From the NCBI GenBank assembly GCA_021772985.1, contig JAJFKX010000034.1:62001-126000 (forward strand): DNA of 64,000 nucleotides, written 5' to 3'. This document shows, in pieces, positions 36,264-44,843 of this stretch. Under the pieces are notes generated by a model. The model saw nothing but the letters and a program-made list of their open reading frames with translations, had not been told where the DNA came from and searched no databases. Source of the DNA: Gammaproteobacteria bacterium. Its GTDB lineage: Bacteria > Pseudomonadota > Gammaproteobacteria > Xanthomonadales > Wenzhouxiangellaceae. The position numbers and the translations under genes were made by a program. The first letter of the stretch is position 1. Each line of letters opens with the position of its first letter.

Positions 36264-38192
36264 ATGGATAAAAAAAGCTATTTATATCTGCTGTCAATGT
36301 TGTTTCTGCCACCAACTGTCGGCTATTCACAAGACACGGGACCTATTCCCAAACAACTTGCCGGCCCACCATCAGAATTTGAGGCAATGCGCCCCAATAA
36401 TCCGATTGGGAATGCCGTTCATTCAAAAAGCGCACTGTTACCAATCCAGTTGAGCGTTCACATTAACGGTCTATGGTCATGGCAAACCGATTTGCCAATA
36501 GATGGCGATCAGCTGCAAATGCTGGTTTTCTCTGATAATTCTACTGACTGGAATATCAGTCTGCGTGCGCCCTCGGGCTTTCGATCGCAGACTTTGGACA
36601 GCCTCACATCAGATTCCCGCAAAACGGATTTTGGGATCAGCGGTGAGAGCTACCCTGCAGATTACTATCAACTGGATCAAGTCGCCAAGGGCTCATGGGA
36701 ATTTACAGTTCAAGCAAGTAACCCCAAACAAAAACAAGGTTTTCTGCTGGTTAGCAGTGACAGCCCGCAACGTATCATGTCATACCAGACGTCCAAACAG
36801 CATTTAACAGGTAACCGGGTTGGTTTTGCTGCTTATGCTTACAGTGATGACAACTCACGCAGCAGTATCAATACCGCGGCTATTAACATTACCGGACCAG
36901 ATGGCGATTCACTGACCAACCAGCCGATGTATGACGATGGCCTGCACAACGATGGGCATGCCAATGACGGTGTTTACGGTGCTGATTTTGCGGCTGTCAA
37001 TGCCGGCAATTACAATGTCCAGATAGTCATGACCGGCGTCGCTGCCGATGGTGCCGCGTTTATCCGCACCACCGAACACCTGGTACCGGTAATCGCCTCA
37101 GATTTACGCATCAGTTCCAGCATTGCTTACAGCAATGAATTCAATGAAAACCGGTTGCTGATTAATCTCCCGGTTGACAGCTATAACAATTCAGCAAAAT
37201 ACCATGTATATGCAGAGGTTTGGGGGCGCTCAGTCAACAACCCGAAACTACAGACAGCGATTTCCTGGATTGGCGGCATGGTTAACGATGATAATGGCTA
37301 TCTGCAATTGGGCCTGGATACCCGCTGGATTGCCAGAGCCGAGGCTACCGGGCCTTTTGAGTTACGCAATGTCCGGATTGAAGACCCAGACCATTTCATT
37401 CCAATCGCCGAAGCCAAATCAATACCTCTGTCTGTACCTGTGCTGCCGGAAACCGCCACACGTGCATTCTCCGGGGCACTTGATCAGGAAATGCTGATGG
37501 GACAACAACCACTGGTAACCAATCGTGGTGTTGGATCCAAATTGCTGCTGGTGCACGGGTACTGCTCTGGAAATGTTTGGGGGTCGGTGGCCAATCAGTT
37601 CACTGATGAAGCCATATTTATGGACTTGAATCAGAACCGCTCTCATGATCAATTTGCAATCAGGATTCATAACTTTGGCAGCACCTATAATTCGTATGGA
37701 ATTGTAGCGCACAGCCAAGGTGGTGCAGCTGCTACACACTTGTATACGTATTACTGGAGCGGTTTGGACAATGCCACAGGGTCACGTTTGATCCAGTCGG
37801 TAGGCACGCCTTATCAAGGAACCGCTCTGGCAGGTAACCTGGCAGCATTGGGGAGCGTGTTTGGTGTTGGTTGCGGCAGTAATACCGACTTAACTTACAA
37901 TGGCGCAGCTTCCTGGCTGGCCGGTATCCCTTCGTGGGCGCGCAGTGCGGTTAACTATTATTCCACCTCATTTACTGATGTCTGGTGGCGTTATGATTAC
38001 TGCCATCTGGCTACCGATCTGCTGCTTAGTGATCCAGAAGACGGCACCACAGAAAAAGCTTACGCACAGTTGTCGGGCGCCATCAATCGCGGTCATAAAA
38101 CCGGCTGGTGTCATACCAGTGGCATGCGTGACCCGGCACAGACCACCGATAGCAGCCGCAACAGTACTATGAATGCTACCGCTGCCCGGTAA
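36264..38192 (+). CDS. Exported alpha/beta hydrolase (lipase-like) with choice-of-anchor X-type N-terminal domain
   Basis: 642 residues from the ATG at 36264, which has AAGGATG about seven bases upstream and opens directly into the signal peptide (MDKKSYLYLLSMLFL). Residues about 40-290 form beta domains, including the motif DDGLHNDGHANDGVYGADF, seen in choice-of-anchor X proteins. The hydrolase part starts near LLLVHGYCSGNVWG (oxyanion region) and has the nucleophile elbow AHSQGG, like PGAP1/lipase-type enzymes. The substrate is probably a lipid or ester outside the cell. There is no IPTL or GFE tail. The flanking hairpin at 38239-38259 may end its transcript. Confidence 0.82.
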   Translation: MDKKSYLYLLSMLFLPPTVGYSQDTGPIPKQLAGPPSEFEAMRPNNPIGNAVHSKSALLPIQLSVHINGLWSWQTDLPIDGDQLQMLVFSDNSTDWNISLRAPSGFRSQTLDSLTSDSRKTDFGISGESYPADYYQLDQVAKGSWEFTVQASNPKQKQGFLLVSSDSPQRIMSYQTSKQHLTGNRVGFAAYAYSDDNSRSSINTAAINITGPDGDSLTNQPMYDDGLHNDGHANDGVYGADFAAVNAGNYNVQIVMTGVAADGAAFIRTTEHLVPVIASDLRISSSIAYSNEFNENRLLINLPVDSYNNSAKYHVYAEVWGRSVNNPKLQTAISWIGGMVNDDNGYLQLGLDTRWIARAEATGPFELRNVRIEDPDHFIPIAEAKSIPLSVPVLPETATRAFSGALDQEMLMGQQPLVTNRGVGSKLLLVHGYCSGNVWGSVANQFTDEAIFMDLNQNRSHDQFAIRIHNFGSTYNSYGIVAHSQGGAAATHLYTYYWSGLDNATGSRLIQSVGTPYQGTALAGNLAALGSVFGVGCGSNTDLTYNGAASWLAGIPSWARSAVNYYSTSFTDVWWRYDYCHLATDLLLSDPEDGTTEKAYAQLSGAINRGHKTGWCHTSGMRDPAQTTDSSRNSTMNATAAR

Positions 38193-38238
38193 CGGTCATC
38201 GCAAAAGTATTTTTATTAACACACTGAATGTATTCAGG

Positions 38239-38259
38239 CAGGCGCACGCTGTGCGCCTG
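38239..38259. terminator. GC-rich hairpin between convergent genes
   Basis: CAGGCGCAC (38239-38247) pairs perfectly with GTGCGCCTG (38251-38259) around a GCT loop. There is no T-run on either strand. It lies between the lipase-like gene and the helicase gene, which converge. Confidence 0.5.
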
Positions 38260-38303
38260 TAATACCCATCAGAAAATCTGATGATCCGCTAAAGTTGTTC
38301 CGA

Positions 38304-39710
38304 CTAGGCAGCGCGAGCTTGTCGATAGGGAGAATTCCCCTGGGTTTCCGCAGATTTTCCATGTCCACGCTTGCCTTTATTTTTAGATGATGTCCGCTTG
38401 CCTTTGAACCGGTTTGACCCTGCTTCCTGTTGACCTGTGCCAGCTTTTTTGGCTGCAGATCGGCTACGCTGCTTGTTTGCGGCGTGTTTCCCTGGCTGAG
38501 AGCGCCCTCTGTTGCTATTACGCCCCTGGTTATTACCTCCCTGCTTAATCGGCTGGGCAACTATACTGGGATCAGGTTCATAACCTTCCAACACCAGTTT
38601 GGGAATTTCGCGTTTCAACAATCGTTCAATATCACGTAACTGCTTGAGCTCATCCACACACACCAGTGAAACGGCCTCGCCCTGATTGCCGGCACGGCCG
38701 GTGCGGCCAATCCGGTGTATATAATCTTCCGGAACATTGGGCAGTTCAAAGTTCACCACATGCGGCAGTTGATCAATATCCAGTCCACGGGCTGCAATGT
38801 CAGTGGCAACCAATACACGCACACTGCCGTTCTTGAAGCCCGCCAGCGCCTTGGTCCGGGCGCCCTGGCTTTTATTGCCATGAATAGCTGCTGCGCTTAA
38901 ACCATCTTTATCCAATTGCTGGGCCAGCCGGTTGGCGCCATGTTTGGTTCTCGCAAACACCAACACCTGTCGCCAATTACGCGATCCAATCATGTGGCTG
39001 AGCAATTCGCGTTTACGGTTTTTGTCTACCGGATGCACCACCTGGCTGATCTGTTCTGCGGTGGTATTTCGGCGCGCCACTTCAATCAGCTCCGGCTGGT
39101 TCAATAATTTATCTGCCAATTGTTTGATTTCATTGGAGAATGTTGCTGAAAATAGCAGATTTTGGCGTGCCTTACCCTTCGGCAGCATTGCCAGTACTTT
39201 ACGGATATCGTGAATAAAACCCATGTCCAACATCCGGTCCGCTTCATCCAGCACCAGAATTTCAACCTGGGATAGATCAACCGTCTTCTGACGTGCATGA
39301 TCCAGCAGCCTGCCTGGTGTAGCCACCAGAATATCAACGCCACGGCGCAGCTTATCAATCTGTGGATTGATCTTGACTCCGCCGAAGATAACAGTCGATT
39401 TCAACGGCAGATAACGCCCGTAGTCGGTAACACTGGCGGCTACCTGGGCGGCCAACTCACGGGTTGGTGTCAGCACCAGCGCACGCACCGGGCGTCGCCC
39501 ATTATTAATGTTTTTCCGGCTCAAGCGTTGCAACATTGGCAACGTGAAAGCAGCCGTTTTACCAGTACCCGTCTGGGCACCGGCCAAAATATCCCGGCCT
39601 CCCAGAATGACCGGTATCGCCTTGCTTTGGATAGGCGTTGGTTGGTTATAGCCCTGCCCGCTGATCGCGCGCAGAAGTTCGGCCGACAGGCCGAGAGTAT
39701 CAAATGACAT
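38304..39710 (-). CDS. DEAD-box RNA helicase, RhlE type
   Basis: 468 residues. Motifs in order: Q motif (GYNQPTPIQ), AQTGTGKT (Walker A), [46 protein letters not shown] and [10 protein letters not shown]. The core of about 375 residues is followed by a basic low-complexity tail ([27 protein letters not shown]) for RNA contact. It unwinds RNA in ribosome assembly or decay. The family assignment to RhlE rests on the N-terminal MSFDTLGLS start and tail type. It has a long structured upstream region. Confidence 0.93.
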   Translation of the reverse strand: MSFDTLGLSAELLRAISGQGYNQPTPIQSKAIPVILGGRDILAGAQTGTGKTAAFTLPMLQRLSRKNINNGRRPVRALVLTPTRELAAQVAASVTDYGRYLPLKSTVIFGGVKINPQIDKLRRGVDILVATPGRLLDHARQKTVDLSQVEILVLDEADRMLDMGFIHDIRKVLAMLPKGKARQNLLFSATFSNEIKQLADKLLNQPELIEVARRNTTAEQISQVVHPVDKNRKRELLSHMIGSRNWRQVLVFARTKHGANRLAQQLDKDGLSAAAIHGNKSQGARTKALAGFKNGSVRVLVATDIAARGLDIDQLPHVVNFELPNVPEDYIHRIGRTGRAGNQGEAVSLVCVDELKQLRDIERLLKREIPKLVLEGYEPDPSIVAQPIKQGGNNQGRNSNRGRSQPGKHAANKQRSRSAAKKAGTGQQEAGSNRFKGKRTSSKNKGKRGHGKSAETQGNSPYRQARAA

Positions 39711-39903
39711 CAGATTAATGACTCCAGTGTTGCCCTCCGGGCGGCAATAGTTGCTCGCTGGAGCCGATTCGGGCTGTGTAAGGAATTGATTAGATTAAGT
39801 GGAAACCCCTGCGGGCGTACGACTCAAGCGTCTTTCCGGCGGCTTAAAGCCGCATGGGCGCTAATCGGACAAGCACCCGGAAAAGTTGGCAGTATACCAG
39901 AAA
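39711..39903 (-). promoter_or_regulatory. Structured upstream region of the helicase gene
   Basis: About 190 bases between the hydrolase terminator and the helicase start, with several hairpin-forming segments: GCGGCTTTAAGCCGC (minus-strand sense, near 39840-39854) and TTGCC...GGCAA close to the start codon. It could be a long 5' leader as seen for other DEAD-box helicase genes; regulation is inferred. Confidence 0.35.
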
Positions 39904-39927
39904 GTCAGGTGCATCAATACACCTGAC
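39904..39927 (-). terminator. Terminator-like hairpin after the alpha/beta hydrolase gene
   Basis: GTCAGGTG (39904-39911) pairs with CACCTGAC (39920-39927) around eight bases. Read on the minus strand it lies 17 bases after the hydrolase stop and is followed by only three Ts, so its strength is uncertain. Confidence 0.55.
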
Positions 39928-39944
39928 CCATTAACAGTTGAATG

Positions 39945-40943
39945 TTACTCTTCGTGCTGCTGTGCCGCCTGTGACCGATATACTGGCTTGATCAACTTGC
40001 CGGCAATAAAATCCTCGATCACCTGATCAAGAACGGCAGGCTGATCTTCCATCACAAAATGGCCTGATCCCAGGATAATGGTTTGCTGCAGATTATCCCC
40101 GATACCGGTGGATTGCAGTTCAAGGGTTCGCTGCCGAGCCACTGTGAGCAGGTTTTTTTCTTCACGCACTGCATCAATATCCAATACCGGCATCTTCAAT
40201 TTTGCCAACACCTGATCAACATCAAAAAAAAGGTTTTCTGACCAATAAGCAAACAATGCCCGCCGGTCGGTGGCCATAAACATACCGTGATACAACAGTT
40301 GCCGCTCGACATTGGAGATGCGCGGCAGGTTAAATTTACGCCACTGTTCAGCATCGTACAGAGGCTGCATGGCTGGGCCATGGGTTTCCTCAACCAACAC
40401 CTGCATTTGTTCCTCAGGTGTATCTGGAATTCGCCAGATGCCTTCGCCTCTACCCCAGGCGATGAATCCATCAACATTAATCACCCCGGTGACGCGTTGC
40501 GGATAACGATCAGCCAGCTCAACTGCAAATGATGAGCCGAATGAATGACCGATAATAAATAATTTTCCTTTATTGTGTTTGCCAACCACTGCTGACAAAG
40601 CTGCCAGAGCATTATTCCGCCATGGTCGCTGGTCCGGCTGATACGACAAATCCGGCAGTGGTGTGCCACCAAAACCCGGCAAGGTAACTGCAATCATTCG
40701 ATAACGCTGGCTATTACGCTGCATAAATTCATCAAACTGGCGCCAGCGACAAGACATGCAGGGAATCAACAATAAGGTGACATCGCCTGTACCCATGATT
40801 TCAATTTCCGGCAATGTTGCTGGCAATTGAACCGGTGCGGTCGGAATTTCCACAGCAGCGCAATTCAATGAAATCACACATAACAAAAACAAAATCATGT
40901 GACCAGGAAAACCTGGTGACCACATCCTGCATGAATACGCCAT
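39945..40943 (-). CDS. Alpha/beta hydrolase, probably exported
   Basis: 332 residues; GGAG lies about eight bases before the ATG. A hydrophobic N-terminal segment (MILFLLCVISLNCAAVEIP) suggests export or membrane anchoring. The fold is supported by the oxyanion-type segment, the nucleophile elbow IGHSFGSSFAVELAD, and the late ILGSGHFVMEDQP with the catalytic His. The substrate is unknown. The gene is divergent from the CadC-like regulator at 41118, with about 170 bases between, so the two may be functionally linked. Confidence 0.85.
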   Translation of the reverse strand: MAYSCRMWSPGFPGHMILFLLCVISLNCAAVEIPTAPVQLPATLPEIEIMGTGDVTLLLIPCMSCRWRQFDEFMQRNSQRYRMIAVTLPGFGGTPLPDLSYQPDQRPWRNNALAALSAVVGKHNKGKLFIIGHSFGSSFAVELADRYPQRVTGVINVDGFIAWGRGEGIWRIPDTPEEQMQVLVEETHGPAMQPLYDAEQWRKFNLPRISNVERQLLYHGMFMATDRRALFAYWSENLFFDVDQVLAKLKMPVLDIDAVREEKNLLTVARQRTLELQSTGIGDNLQQTIILGSGHFVMEDQPAVLDQVIEDFIAGKLIKPVYRSQAAQQHEE

Positions 40944-41117
40944 TGCTTTATCTCCAGTAACTGTAAGCTTGCAAAATAACTGCCGAAATGACGGGAAGTA
41001 ATGAATTCAGGCTGAAAAAAGCTGAAAACCAGCTGATAAGCGCTGGCAAGGATACAATTCACTTGTACTGTTGTAATAGCAATTTATGATTGAATCATGC
41101 CAACTGAGAATCCAAGC

Positions 41118-41999
41118 ATGGATAAAAAATACAGACTGGGTAAGCACCTGATTGATTTCGCTGCCGGCAATATCCAAACCGGAAATCAAATCAAACCGAT
41201 TTCTCGACACGCCATGCATGCTCTGCAACTGCTGGTCGAGCAAGCAGGTAACACCGTTGAGCGCCGGGTATTTCATGCAACTGTCTGGGAAAATCAGTTT
41301 CGCACCGAAGATGTGTTGAACCAGGTGATCAGGGAATTGCGCCGGGCATTGGACGATAATACCGCCAACCCTGAATTCATCCGCACCGAACCAAGAGTTG
41401 GTTACCGCCTGCTCTGCCGGCCACGCCCTGCTGATACATTCGATTGGCTGCCAACAGCAGGGTTTTTCCGCCCTGTTGTAATCAGATATGCATTACTGGC
41501 AGGTATTTTTGCCGCCTGCTGTTTGCTGCTGTTGATGTTTCAGCCAGGTGCTTCCGGCAATAATCAGCCATTGACCGACTGGCCTTTAATTCTAACCAGT
41601 ATTCAATTCGATAATCAGGATCTGGAAACCATCAGCATGGCGGATCGGTTCGACAATATTCTGGCAAAAAGTCTGGATACATTGAGTGACCATCAAGTAG
41701 TTGTGGCTGGCCAGGTTGATGCCGGCATGGCTGGCAGCAATTATTCCAGCTCAGCCTATGGTGAAACCAAGCTGTTGGCCGGCAATCTGGCCCGCGCCGG
41801 AGGTGAGTATCAATTACAGGTCAGATTAATGGAAATCAATACCCGGCAGATCATCTGGGAATCTGTCTACAATTTCCCTGAAGCGGGTAACCATGAACTG
41901 GAAAATACCGCAGTCAAAAACATTACCGCCAGGCTCAACGATTTACTGACCATAAAATGCATGCAGCATTTACTACAGCAGCAATCATTGAGCAGCTAG
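41118..41999 (+). CDS. CadC-like membrane-bound winged-helix regulator
   Basis: 293 residues from the ATG at 41118 (one upstream ATG at 41097 is also possible). The N-terminal OmpR/PhoB-type winged helix covers about residues 1-100 (ISRHAMHALQLLVEQAG, LNQVIRELRRALDDN, IRTEPRVGYRLLCR). One membrane helix follows near residues 120-140, then a periplasmic domain of about 150 residues with beta-alpha character (QYQLQVRLMEINTRQIIWES-like segment). It senses an outside signal and acts on DNA directly. It is divergent from the alpha/beta hydrolase gene, a likely target. Confidence 0.82.
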   Translation: MDKKYRLGKHLIDFAAGNIQTGNQIKPISRHAMHALQLLVEQAGNTVERRVFHATVWENQFRTEDVLNQVIRELRRALDDNTANPEFIRTEPRVGYRLLCRPRPADTFDWLPTAGFFRPVVIRYALLAGIFAACCLLLLMFQPGASGNNQPLTDWPLILTSIQFDNQDLETISMADRFDNILAKSLDTLSDHQVVVAGQVDAGMAGSNYSSSAYGETKLLAGNLARAGGEYQLQVRLMEINTRQIIWESVYNFPEAGNHELENTAVKNITARLNDLLTIKCMQHLLQQQSLSS

Positions 42000-42008
42000 C
42001 AGTTATGC

Positions 42009-43493
42009 TCAATGACGTGACGGATTTCCGGTTGCCTGTACACGCTGATAAGCCACCAGCAACATAATCAGGATAAAAATATACAGTCCTGTCCGAGAGA
42101 AAACTGGCACCTGTGCAGGTTCTGTTATACCCCGCCAGTTGCCCGTGAGAAAATTGAACCCTGCTGGAGTAAGCACCAGATCACCACATGCACTGGTGTT
42201 GGCCGCACCAATTCCGGCAACATCCATGTCAGGAATGGTATCAATCACAGATTGTGGATCACCCTGTGCAGGGGTTGGTGCCTCACGCAAAGACAATCTC
42301 CATTCAACGATATCACCGCCACCATCAGTAGTTACCTGGAAAGCACAGATTGTTGTATCGTCCAGGTTACGGGTATGTACACCGTCGGTAAAACTTAAGC
42401 TCAGCAATGATGTACTTAAATCCGACACCGCGATATCGGGAGGTATCGGCCGGTTAACCGTAATAGAACCCGTAATCCGATCATTGGTTGTATAAGGTAA
42501 TTCGACGGCTGTGAATCGCTGGCCGGTGTATTCATATACCATGGGTTGTACCGGTAAAATTGCGCTACTGGCCCAACTGCCTCCGGCATCCGTCAGCGCA
42601 GCAGTAATGGTCAGTACAATATCGCCACAAGCTGTTGTATTGGCAGGGCCTACACCGGCCAAATCAAAGTCAGTTGTCACATCCAAAATCTGTTGTGGAT
42701 CTCCAGGAATGGAGGGTGGTGTTGCACGCAGGCTGATCCGCCACTCCACAAGGTTTCCGGTTGCATCAGTTCCGGCCGAAAAATCACAAATAGTAGAATT
42801 CGCCTGGGTGCGGGTTTGCTGGCCATCGGTAAAGCTGAAATCCAGCAAAGCGCTGGTCAGATCCGTCCTCGGCAAAAATGCAGGTAACTTTCCTGTTAGC
42901 GTGAAACCACCGGTAATATTGTCACCAATAACATAAGGTGGTTGTGCAAAAGTGAACGGAGCACCGGTGTAATCATAATCAGTGGGCATAGCGGGCGGCA
43001 GCATCGCGCTCCAGTTACCACCAGTTGCATTTACGGCCACTACGGTTGCTGCAATAGTGTCACACGCTGTCCCCGGCGACGGGCCAGTGCCAACCTGATC
43101 CATAGCTGTGGCCAAATCCATAAACTGCTGCGGATCACCCACCGCCGGCGTTGGTGCCTCACGCAACAGCACCAGCCAGTCTACGATATTTCCAGCGGCA
43201 TCTGTTGCCACCTCAAAACCGCATATGGTGGTGTTTGCCGGTGTACGGGTTTGCTGACCATCGGTGAAGCTAAAATCGGTTATAACCGAACTGATATCGG
43301 TCATAGGCAATGAAGGTTTAATCGGTAGTGCAACGCTGAATTCGCCATTGACCCTGTCACCCACGGCATAAGGCGGATCAGCAACGGTAAAAGGATCGCC
43401 CTCATATTGATAAATGGCATCGGCCTGTACACAAAATACCGGCAACACCATTAAAGCGAACGCAACAATCCAACCCCGGTAGCGCACTATCAT
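42009..43493 (-). CDS. Exported protein of three tandem repeats with an IPTL-like tail
   Basis: 494 residues with a strong AAGGAAAAAAT start site and a Sec signal. Three repeats of about 150 residues follow, each with [EY]YTGxxF / PPYxxGDxxxG, SFTDGxxTR, TTIC.F and CGD-type Cys motifs. The two conserved Cys per repeat probably form a disulfide. The end VPVFSRTGLYIFILIMLLVAYQR with a basic tail has the layout of an IPTL-CTERM signal but lacks the usual Leu-Ser-x-Trp-Gly. Likely surface-sorted; function unknown. Converges with the CadC-like gene nine bases away. Confidence 0.78.
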   Translation of the reverse strand: MIVRYRGWIVAFALMVLPVFCVQADAIYQYEGDPFTVADPPYAVGDRVNGEFSVALPIKPSLPMTDISSVITDFSFTDGQQTRTPANTTICGFEVATDAAGNIVDWLVLLREAPTPAVGDPQQFMDLATAMDQVGTGPSPGTACDTIAATVVAVNATGGNWSAMLPPAMPTDYDYTGAPFTFAQPPYVIGDNITGGFTLTGKLPAFLPRTDLTSALLDFSFTDGQQTRTQANSTICDFSAGTDATGNLVEWRISLRATPPSIPGDPQQILDVTTDFDLAGVGPANTTACGDIVLTITAALTDAGGSWASSAILPVQPMVYEYTGQRFTAVELPYTTNDRITGSITVNRPIPPDIAVSDLSTSLLSLSFTDGVHTRNLDDTTICAFQVTTDGGGDIVEWRLSLREAPTPAQGDPQSVIDTIPDMDVAGIGAANTSACGDLVLTPAGFNFLTGNWRGITEPAQVPVFSRTGLYIFILIMLLVAYQRVQATGNPSRH

Positions 43494-43719
43494 ATTTTTT
43501 CCTTTTTGACTGACAGTTGATTGGTATCAACTTATTGTTTTTAAATGCGATTATAGCCTACGATGATCAAAATTCATTCACACAATAGGTAGTGAGTAAA
43601 CATTTTCGGGGCAAATCTGTGCAGTAATCACTGACAGTTACCGAATGATGCTGGCCGTCTGACTGACCGTTCTATATCATCAATGTGCACTGATAATCTT
43701 TACTCAGCAGATTTCAACC

Positions 43720-44652
43720 ATGAAAAAGCCTATGTCTGAAATGGCACCAGTAGACTCGCATACCCTTGCAAAAATGATTTGCGCAGCAGTGCTGATCGCC
43801 ATTTACTCTATTGGTTATAGTAATGAAATATACAAATACAAAGACCAGGACGGCAACTGGGTGTTTACTGATAAACAACCGGAATCTGAACAACAGGCAC
43901 AAACCATTCAAATCAAATCAACCCAACAACAGTTGGCCCAGCCTGAGGCATTTGCACAGCAAGTCGGCAATAACAACGTGCTGGGAGTCAAAAACCCATT
44001 AAGCGCACCCATAGAAGTTGAAGTATCTTCACCTGTGTTTGCAAACCAGAGCCACCGTCAAACCATACCGGCGTTATCCACTGCGAATTTATATCAGGGG
44101 AAAAGCGCGATTCCCAGTTTCAGTTTTCGTTGGATTATCGGTGACCCTCAGGCGCAGCAGGATAACCATAGGTACCGCTTACCTCTGCCGGCAAATGGCA
44201 GCTACCAGATATCACAGACATTTAACGGGCGCTTTTCACATCGGCAGCAACCAAGCCAGTTCGCGGTGGATTTTGCCATGCCGGTTGGCACCGATATTCA
44301 GGCTGCCCGTGAAGGCAGGGTCATTTTGGTTACGGATAATTATAGTTTTGGCGGCAAAGATGAATATTTTCTAAACAAAGCCAACTATGTGATGGTGCTG
44401 CATGCAGATGGCACTTATGGCATTTATGCGCATATTCTGCCTGGCTCAGCATATGTGAAACCTGGAGACAACATAGCCGCCGGTCAGCGGCTGGCCAGGT
44501 CCGGCTCTTCAGGTTATTCGAGTGGTCCTCATCTGCATTTTGCGGTACTTAAAAACACTGGATTCAAGACCGTATCAGTCCCCTTCTCGTTCGTTGACAG
44601 TAACGGTAAATCATTTTCACCAAGCGCAGGAATGGAACTCACTGGCAGGTAA
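43720..44652 (+). CDS. M23-family (LytM-type) metallopeptidase with DUF4124 N-terminus
   Basis: 310 residues. The N-terminal signal or anchor is followed by a DUF4124-like segment (IYKYKDQDGNWVFTDKQP). The C-terminal LytM domain begins near FSHRQQPSQFAVDFAMPVG (zinc His and Asp) and has GIYAHI and GPHLHF (zinc HxH), with APSGYSSGP-like loop (SGSSGYSSGPHLHF). The zinc ligands are all present, so it is probably an active peptidoglycan endopeptidase in the periplasm or an activator of amidases. No neighbouring cell-division gene is seen. Confidence 0.88.
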   Translation: MKKPMSEMAPVDSHTLAKMICAAVLIAIYSIGYSNEIYKYKDQDGNWVFTDKQPESEQQAQTIQIKSTQQQLAQPEAFAQQVGNNNVLGVKNPLSAPIEVEVSSPVFANQSHRQTIPALSTANLYQGKSAIPSFSFRWIIGDPQAQQDNHRYRLPLPANGSYQISQTFNGRFSHRQQPSQFAVDFAMPVGTDIQAAREGRVILVTDNYSFGGKDEYFLNKANYVMVLHADGTYGIYAHILPGSAYVKPGDNIAAGQRLARSGSSGYSSGPHLHFAVLKNTGFKTVSVPFSFVDSNGKSFSPSAGMELTGR

Positions 44653-44843
44653 TATAACCGCCCTGCTGTAAATATTTTTCGAGCCACATGACCAGCCAGC
44701 AAGTTTAATTATTCCTCCTATCAACACACATTTATGCTGCGTTTACCCCGTTCGTCGCGGAATCAGCCCGCTGGTCAGCTTGCCCATTGCGGTGCAATCC
44801 AAGCGATGCTTACATGACATTCTCTTGGCATGGATTAAACCAC

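Noticed and set aside
38234-38560. 108-residue minus-strand frame at the helicase end
   Set aside because: Alternative frame through the low-complexity basic tail of the RhlE-type helicase.
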